Of a stretch of 10,773 nucleotides of DNA, positions 7,466 through 10,773 are shown piece after piece. The stretch covers positions 1-10,773 of the forward strand of contig JAAFHH010000071.1 of assembly GCA_013297545.1 (NCBI GenBank), written 5' to 3'. The notes beneath the pieces are model-generated. The model worked only from the letters and a program-made list of their open reading frames with translations, had not been told where the DNA came from and made no database searches. A program made the position numbers and the translations under genes. The number at the start of each line of letters is the position of its first letter. Within the stretch, counting starts at the first letter, position 1. This DNA comes from Alphaproteobacteria bacterium. Lineage in GTDB: Bacteria; Pseudomonadota; Alphaproteobacteria; Elsterales; Elsteraceae.

Positions 7466-8167
7466 CTAGGCTGGCTGTTTGCTGCGCCGTGCGTCGCGCT
7501 CAGCGATCGTCTCATAGGGTCCGCTCCAAGCGATCACTTGGCAGGTCCAGCGCTGGTACCAGGGAATGTGGTAGAGTTGGTCGCGCGGGAACCCTTCGGC
7601 ACCGAGGTTGTAATTCACACAGTCGACCGATAGGGCCGCCAAGGTGCGCGGTTCGATGGCCGTAATCGCATCGTACTCGTGCCGAAGTTCCAGGCGGGTC
7701 TGCCAGCTGGCACTGCTCAAGCGTCGGATCATGATTTTCTGGAGGATGTCGGTGACCTTGCGATACCCATCTTCATAGCGCTTCTGCTGACCGGATAGGT
7801 CGAAGGCGACCACTGCAATACTGACCAGTGCCGTGGCGATGGTCCCAAAGGTCAACAACCAGGGCAGCGACGTCAGCCACCCCGCAACCGCCGAGGAGCT
7901 GAGGCCAAGCGTCAGCATGCGCGCCATCCGGCTGCAGTCTTCAAACCACACGCGTCGCCGGCCAAAATAGAATTGCGCGACGCGGGCCTCGAACTCCAGA
8001 CGATACCAGGTCGGAACGACGAGATCGTCGTCGGCTAGGGGCTCTTCGGTGGCGGTGGCGGTGGCGGTGGTGGTCGCGGCACCGGCCGGCTCGACGGCAG
8101 CGGCACGGCTGGCTTCGCTGACGCGATCTCGATCTGCGGCGTCGATGGCGGGGGCTTGCTCACTCAT
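7466..8167 (-). CDS. two-helix membrane protein, SLATT-like
   Basis: A 233-residue protein with no clear name. The N-terminal 50 residues are low-complexity (Ala/Thr/Glu, with TTTATATAT at 32-40) and probably disordered. A conserved-looking block WYRLEFEARVAQFYFGRRRVWFEDCSR (54-80) leads into two adjacent hydrophobic helices at about 82-100 and 103-124, split by a short LPW turn. These are followed by an amphipathic region (125-165) and an ending rich in aromatics (HIPWYQRW). A helical lead-in, a tight two-helix hairpin and a long helical tail is the plan of SLATT proteins, which are predicted pore-forming effectors in nucleotide-triggered defence systems. That match is by architecture only; no signalling enzyme partner is nearby, so a defence role here is speculative. 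AAGGGA lies about 10 nt before the ATG. The gene sits 71 nt downstream of sspB and upstream of fumarase, same strand. Confidence 0.75.
   Translation of the reverse strand: MSEQAPAIDAADRDRVSEASRAAAVEPAGAATTTATATATEEPLADDDLVVPTWYRLEFEARVAQFYFGRRRVWFEDCSRMARMLTLGLSSSAVAGWLTSLPWLLTFGTIATALVSIAVVAFDLSGQQKRYEDGYRKVTDILQKIMIRRLSSASWQTRLELRHEYDAITAIEPRTLAALSVDCVNYNLGAEGFPRDQLYHIPWYQRWTCQVIAWSGPYETIAERDARRSKQPA
8048..8074 (+). repeat. GGTGGC hexanucleotide microsatellite inside a coding region
   Basis: Three GGTGGC units followed by three GGT triplets. On the minus strand it encodes the TTTATATAT stretch of the SLATT-like protein (residues 32-40). Both GGT and GGC triplets keep the frame, so copy-number change would lengthen or shorten the disordered N-terminus without a frameshift. 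Confidence 0.75.
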
Positions 8168-8238
8168 GCCTCGTGCGTCCCTTTGGTTAAGAGCAGCGTA
8201 CGTGCGAATTAGTTGCGAAACAAGCTATCTTAGACGCC

Positions 8239-8697
8239 CTACTTGCGTCGAAACCGGTCGAGCACCACCACGTTGGAGCCATCATCGGCCGGTGCAGCCT
8301 CCACCGGTGTCTCCGCCGCGTCGTCTTCAGCCGGCACATCGGTTGCCAACTGGAACTGCAGGCCAAAGCGCGCTGCCGGGTCGTTGAACGCGGTCATCGC
8401 GGCGAACGGTACGATCACGGTTTCCGGCACGCCGCCGAACGAGAGGCCGACCTCGAACTTGTCCGCGTGGACGCGCAGGTCCCAGTACTGGTTCTGGATC
8501 ACGATCGTGATCTCTTCGGGGAAGCGCTCGCGCTGGGCGTCGGACAGCTGGACGCCGGCGTGCCGGGTGCGGAAGCTCAAGTAGAAGTGATGCTCGCCGG
8601 GTAACCCGTGCTTGGCCACACCGATCAAGGCGTCGCGCACCACGCCCCGAAGGGCTGCTTCGATCATTCGGTCGTACGCCAACTCAAACCGCTGCAT
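8239..8697 (-). CDS. sspB: SspB, ClpXP adaptor for ssrA-tagged proteins
   Basis: SspB binds the ssrA tag on incomplete proteins and delivers them to the ClpXP protease. The 152-residue protein has the alphaproteobacterial form of the fold. The substrate-binding core is at about 5-115, with the motifs ALRGVVRDAL (15-24), GLPGEHHFYLSF (31-42), ITIVIQNQYWDL (63-74), FEVGLSFGGVPE (81-92) and VPFAAMTAFNDP (96-107). An acidic, Ala/Pro-rich flexible linker follows (116-140), then a short basic tail VVVLDRFRRK (143-152), where SspB proteins carry the ClpX-docking motif. A GGAGG lies 13 nt before the ATG, somewhat far, and GGGG lies closer. The gene directly follows the tmRNA gene on the same strand, with 46 nt between the last tmRNA hairpin and its start. 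Tag RNA and tag adaptor are therefore neighbours. Confidence 0.95.
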   Translation of the reverse strand: MQRFELAYDRMIEAALRGVVRDALIGVAKHGLPGEHHFYLSFRTRHAGVQLSDAQRERFPEEITIVIQNQYWDLRVHADKFEVGLSFGGVPETVIVPFAAMTAFNDPAARFGLQFQLATDVPAEDDAAETPVEAAPADDGSNVVVLDRFRRK

Positions 8698-8743
8698 CAG
8701 AACCCCGTTCCCTCCCGGCGCCTGCCCAGCCGGTTGATTAAGT

Positions 8744-8771
8744 GGGGGGCTTCTGTTGCCCGGTGCCCCCC
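8744..8771 (-). terminator. GC-rich hairpin at the 3' end of the tmRNA coding piece
   Basis: GGGGGGC and GCCCCCC pair over 7 bp around a 14-nt loop. An alternative nested pairing (GGGC/GCCC) is also possible. The sequence after it (ACTTAATCAACC) has no T-run, so it may be an RNA 3' structural element or processing signal and not a true intrinsic terminator. Read-through into sspB is then possible. Confidence 0.45.
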
Positions 8772-8814
8772 GAACCGCGTTCCAAAGCTATTGCTCTAGC
8801 ACCCTATCGGGTGG

Positions 8815-8856
8815 TTAAGCAGCGGCCTTAAGAGCGGGTGCAACGTTGTCGTTGGC
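8815..8856 (-). other. tmRNA proteolysis-tag reading frame
   Basis: Thirteen codons from GCC (8856-8854) to GCT (8820-8818), then TAA (8817-8815), read ANDNVAPALKAAA. With the alanine carried by the tRNA part, the full tag is 14 residues, the same length as the Caulobacter tag AANDNFAEEFAVAA. The ANDN start, the SspB-contacting end in known systems, is kept. The end is AAA, still a hydrophobic-small ClpX-type degron. Pro and Lys in the middle are unusual. Confidence 0.92.
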
Positions 8857-8941
8857 ACCTGTGAGTGTAGCCCGATGACGGTGGTACCATGCCGAGCGAA
8901 AACTTCATCTTTACTACGCGCGTCGATCCTGTTTCGCCCCC

Positions 8942-8964
8942 GCAAGTCCTGGTTTCCCAGGGAA
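8942..8964 (-). other. tmRNA intervening segment, removed during maturation
   Basis: The 23 nt between the encoded CCA and the 5' GGGGGCG of the coding piece. It folds as a perfect 5-bp hairpin CCTGG-GAAA-CCAGG with a GNRA tetraloop. By family knowledge this linker is cut out, leaving two RNAs held by base pairing. Confidence 0.8.
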
Positions 8965-9044
8965 TGGTGGAGGCGCCGGGTACCGCCCCCGGGTCCGCAA
9001 CGCTTATTCCAAAAAGCGTTTATCGCCATAGTCGGTTGCCCGAC
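8965..9044 (-). ncRNA. tmRNA acceptor piece
   Basis: About 80 nt. It begins with a small hairpin GTCGG-GCAA-CCGAC (9044-9031, GNRA loop), followed by a possible AACGCTT/AAGCGTT hairpin. The T-arm comes next (stem CCGGG 8992-8988, loop GGCGGTA 8987-8981, stem CCCGG 8980-8976), then acceptor strand CGCCTCC, A and an encoded CCA (8967-8965). The T-loop departs from the usual TTCRANY; I believe alphaproteobacterial acceptor pieces share this feature, but that is from memory. The 5' end is estimated from the hairpin and the promoter position. Confidence 0.85.
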
Positions 9045-9052
9045 GGGGCTAG

Positions 9053-9081
9053 ATATAGGACGAAACGCAGCGCACTGCTAG
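9053..9081 (-). promoter_or_regulatory. candidate promoter of the tmRNA gene
   Basis: Minus-strand CTATAT (9058-9053) equals the alphaproteobacterial -10 consensus, followed by a GC-rich stretch (CTAGCCCCG) before the first RNA hairpin at 9044. At 17-nt spacing the -35 is CTAGCA (9081-9076), matching CTTGAC at three of six positions. A transcript would start near 9047-9045, fitting the predicted acceptor-piece end. Position and -10 are good; the -35 is weak. Confidence 0.5.
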
Positions 9082-9172
9082 GGGGTCTGCCGTGCCCGCG
9101 ACTATCGTCGGGGCGGCGGGGCGCTTAGCCCTCCCCCATACTGGCGTAAGCCCGCTCGAAAAGGACGACACC

Positions 9173-9700
9173 ATGGATCTCAGCAAAGTGCCGATCGGCA
9201 AGGAACCGCCGAAGGATTTCAACACCGTGATCGAAATCCCGATGGGGGGCGAGCCGGTGAAGTACGAGCTGGACAAGGCGAGTGGCGCGCTATTCGTCGA
9301 CCGCTTCCTGCACACTGCCATGTACTACCCCGGCAACTACGGTTTCGTGCCGCACACGCTGGCGGAAGATGGCGATCCGCTCGACGTGCTGGTGATCGGC
9401 CGCCACGCGCTGGTGCCGGGCTGCATCGTGCCGTGCCGCGCGGTTGGTGTGCTGCTGATGGAAGATGATGGCGGGCCGGACGAGAAAGTGCTGGCGGTGC
9501 CGATCGACAAGCTGCACCCGTTCTACGCAGGCATCAGCACCTGGCAGGACCTGCCGCCGATTCTGATCGAGCAGATTGGCCACTTCTTCAAGCACTACAA
9601 GGATTTGGAGAAGGGCAAGTGGGTCACCATCGCCCGCTGGGCCGGGGTGGACGAAGCCGAACGCCTGCTGATGGCCGCGATCGCGCGCGCCAAGGCCTAA
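9173..9700 (+). CDS. ppa: inorganic pyrophosphatase (family I)
   Basis: Hydrolyses pyrophosphate to phosphate in the cytoplasm, pulling nucleic-acid, protein and lipid synthesis forward. The 175-residue length is normal for the soluble Mg-dependent hexameric family. The signature DGDPLDV is at 66-72. Residues matching the E. coli active site, shifted by one, can be read off: K30, R44, Y56, D66, D68, D71, D98, D103, Y142 and K143. The start is set by AAGGA (9161-9165), 7 nt upstream, and by the typical MDLSKVPIG opening; the frame stays open back to a GTG at 9092, which I reject. The 128 nt between the tmRNA gene and ppa hold the divergent tmRNA promoter; I could not find a convincing ppa promoter there. 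amn follows 58 nt downstream. Confidence 0.97.
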   Translation: MDLSKVPIGKEPPKDFNTVIEIPMGGEPVKYELDKASGALFVDRFLHTAMYYPGNYGFVPHTLAEDGDPLDVLVIGRHALVPGCIVPCRAVGVLLMEDDGGPDEKVLAVPIDKLHPFYAGISTWQDLPPILIEQIGHFFKHYKDLEKGKWVTIARWAGVDEAERLLMAAIARAKA

Positions 9701-9741
9701 CAGCGCTTGCCCAAGCCCCCCGTCTCGCGGCACAAGCGCTG
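9701..9741. repeat. inverted repeat between ppa and amn
   Basis: CAGCGCTTG (9701-9709) and CAAGCGCTG (9733-9741) form a perfect 9-bp stem with a 23-nt loop, beginning right after the ppa stop and ending 2 nt before the amn Shine-Dalgarno. No T-run follows, so it is not a classic terminator. It could protect the ppa mRNA end or affect amn translation. Confidence 0.6.
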
Positions 9742-9758
9742 ACGGAGGGATTGGACAC

Positions 9759-10773
9759 ATGCAAGCACAGCACGGCGGGGCGAGCGATCTGGTGGCGATC
9801 ACCGATGCGGGCGAAGCCGTCGCTCGCATCCAAGCGCTCTGGGATGAAAGTGTCGCGGCGATCCGTACCGGCTTTGCCGATCGCGGCGCCCAGGCCCGCG
9901 TGCAGGCACCATATCCCTACATCGGCATCGCGGTTGGCCCGGAAGACCTCGCCCCAGACGCGCGCTCGGCTTACGGCCAGCTGCTCGACCCCGGTGTCTA
10001 TGGCACGACGCTGACCCGGCCGGATTTGTTTGCGGACTACTACCACACCCAGATCGGCCTACTGCTCAGTCACCACCGGGTGCCGGTGCTGGTCGGCCGC
10101 TCGACCAGGGCAATCCCGCTGCCGTTCGTGATCGAAGACGCGGTGTCGGACATCGCTGAGGATCAGATCCGCAGCCTGCTCGCCCGCTTCGCCCTGCCCG
10201 ATCTCGCGACCACGACCGATGACATCGCCAACGGCACCTGGCGGGGTGGCGAAGGCGAAGCCAAGCCGCTCGCCCTCTTCACCGCTGAGCGGGTCGACTA
10301 TTCGCTGCACCGCCTCGCCCACTACACCGCGACCCATCCGGGCGACTTCCAGCGCTTTGTGCTGCTGACCAACTATCAGCGCTACGTCGATGCGTTCCGC
10401 ACCTGGGCGCGTGGTGAGTTGGATCGCGGGGTCGGCTACACCAGCTTTGTCGAGCCGGGTCCGCTCACCACCCACGCCGATGGCTCGCAAAGCGGCACGG
10501 CACTGGCCCACCTGCCGCAGATGCCGGCCTACCACCTGACCCGGCCCGACCGCCTCGGCATCACCTTGATCAACATCGGTGTTGGCCCGTCCAACGCCAA
10601 GACGATCACCGACCATGTCGCGGTGCTGCGCCCGCACTGTTGGCTGATGCTCGGCCACTGTGCGGGGCTCAGACGCTCCCAGTTCCTGGGGGACTATGTG
10701 CTAGCGCACGGTTATGTCCGCGATGATCACGTGCTGGACCGCGACATCCCGCCCTTCGTGCCGATCCCGCCGA
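9759..10773 (+). CDS. amn: AMP nucleosidase, 3' end outside the window
   Basis: Cleaves AMP to adenine and ribose 5-phosphate, trimming the AMP pool. 338 codons are present and the frame is open at the right edge; the E. coli enzyme is about 484 residues, so roughly the last third is missing. Residues 20-170 resemble the Amn N-terminal regulatory domain (VYGTTLTRPDLFADYY at 80-95, IPLPFVIED at 119-127). The segment from about 175 on carries FVLLTNYQRYVDAF (200-213) and the phosphorylase-like catalytic signatures ITLINIGVGPSNAKTI (268-283), WLMLGHCAGLR (295-305) and GDYVLAHGYVRDDHVLD (311-327). A strong GGAGGGA (9744-9750), 8 nt upstream, fixes the start. Same strand as ppa with a 58-nt gap containing the inverted repeat, so co-transcription is possible. 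Confidence 0.95.
   Translation, partial: MQAQHGGASDLVAITDAGEAVARIQALWDESVAAIRTGFADRGAQARVQAPYPYIGIAVGPEDLAPDARSAYGQLLDPGVYGTTLTRPDLFADYYHTQIGLLLSHHRVPVLVGRSTRAIPLPFVIEDAVSDIAEDQIRSLLARFALPDLATTTDDIANGTWRGGEGEAKPLALFTAERVDYSLHRLAHYTATHPGDFQRFVLLTNYQRYVDAFRTWARGELDRGVGYTSFVEPGPLTTHADGSQSGTALAHLPQMPAYHLTRPDRLGITLINIGVGPSNAKTITDHVAVLRPHCWLMLGHCAGLRRSQFLGDYVLAHGYVRDDHVLDRDIPPFVPIPP

Larger units (their letters stand above)
8744..8941 (-). ncRNA. tmRNA coding piece
   Basis: About 198 nt. It starts with the 5' acceptor strand GGGGGCG and the D-like motif. A region expected to hold the upstream pseudoknot follows (about 8910-8860), then the tag frame, then a hairpin CACCC-GATA-GGGTG right after the stop (8813-8800), and a closing GC-rich hairpin (8771-8744). 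The 3' end could lie anywhere near or inside that last hairpin. Confidence 0.82.
8744..9044 (-). ncRNA. ssrA: circularly permuted two-piece tmRNA
   Basis: Rescues stalled ribosomes by acting first as an alanyl-tRNA and then as a short mRNA. Read on the minus strand, the gene has the permuted order of Alphaproteobacteria: the acceptor piece (about 9044-8965, ending CCA), a 23-nt spacer (8964-8942), then the coding piece (8941 to about 8744). The two halves of the acceptor stem, GGGGGCG (8941-8935) and CGCCTCC (8975-8969), pair over 7 bp. Their third pair is G-U, the identity element for alanyl-tRNA synthetase, and they are followed by discriminator A and CCA. A 5-bp T-stem with 7-nt loop (8992-8976) and the D-region motif GGATCGACG (8929-8921) are in place. 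The tag frame ANDNVAPALKAAA ends in TAA. Outer ends are estimates set by hairpins; the inner ends are well supported. No protein is encoded here apart from the tag. Confidence 0.93.

Noticed and set aside
8168..8238. Possible promoter (TTGTTT, 17 nt, TACGCT) before the SLATT-like gene.
   Set aside because: The -10 matches only three of six positions; not separable from chance.
8796..9029. Small minus-strand ORF of 77 codons.
   Set aside because: It covers the tmRNA in a frame other than the tag frame and crosses the intervening segment.
8889..9128. Small plus-strand ORF beginning MPSENFIF in the ssrA region.
   Set aside because: It lies antisense to the tmRNA gene; its content is explained by RNA structure, and no ribosome binding site or family resemblance supports it.
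9092..9172. GTG-initiated N-terminal extension of inorganic pyrophosphatase.
   Set aside because: The ATG at 9173 has AAGGA at 7-nt spacing, and the protein then has the standard length and N-terminus.
9082..9172. Possible ppa promoter with CATACT as -10 (9137-9142).
   Set aside because: No acceptable -35 at 16-18 nt; the expected region is a G-rich run.
10059..10658. 199-codon minus-strand frame.
   Set aside because: It is antisense to the AMP nucleosidase gene, whose forward reading has clear family motifs.

Overview
The window looks like a chromosomal, housekeeping stretch from a high-GC alphaproteobacterium. The best evidence is a circularly permuted, two-piece tmRNA gene (ssrA) on the minus strand at about 8744-9044, beside an alphaproteobacterial-type SspB adaptor gene. 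A Rhodospirillales-like organism is my guess from overall gene style; it is not proven by the sequence. I see no insertion sequence, prophage, CRISPR array, tRNA or rRNA.

Layout. From 62 to 3451 a plus-strand cluster holds a small secreted protein, a short glucose-6-phosphate isomerase (pgi) and the mismatch-repair protein MutL. They are tightly packed: a 4-nt gap, then a 4-nt ATGA overlap. Convergent to mutL on the minus strand (3457-5379) is an exported caspase-like protein with a peptidoglycan-binding-like domain. A small DUF427 protein (5476-5757, plus) is divergent from it and shares its stop codon bases with a class I fumarase on the minus strand (5754-7397). Upstream of the fumarase on the same strand are a two-helix membrane protein resembling SLATT proteins (7466-8167), sspB (8239-8697) and the tmRNA gene. 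Divergent from the tmRNA, on the plus strand, are inorganic pyrophosphatase (ppa, 9173-9700) and AMP nucleosidase (amn, from 9759, running off the right edge).

How the parts fit. The most coherent unit is ssrA-sspB. The tmRNA encodes the tag ANDNVAPALKAAA, which is added after a first alanine to stalled nascent proteins. SspB is the adaptor that recognises such tags and hands them to ClpXP. In this genome the RNA that writes the tag and the protein that reads it are adjacent and co-oriented. Pgi and fumarase are central carbon enzymes. Ppa and Amn both act in phosphate and nucleotide turnover. The caspase-like protein and the SLATT-like protein are the two accessory genes whose biology is least settled.

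Limits. Functions are assigned from motifs read by eye and from memory of the families; no alignment, folding or database search was run. RNA ends and promoters are estimates.
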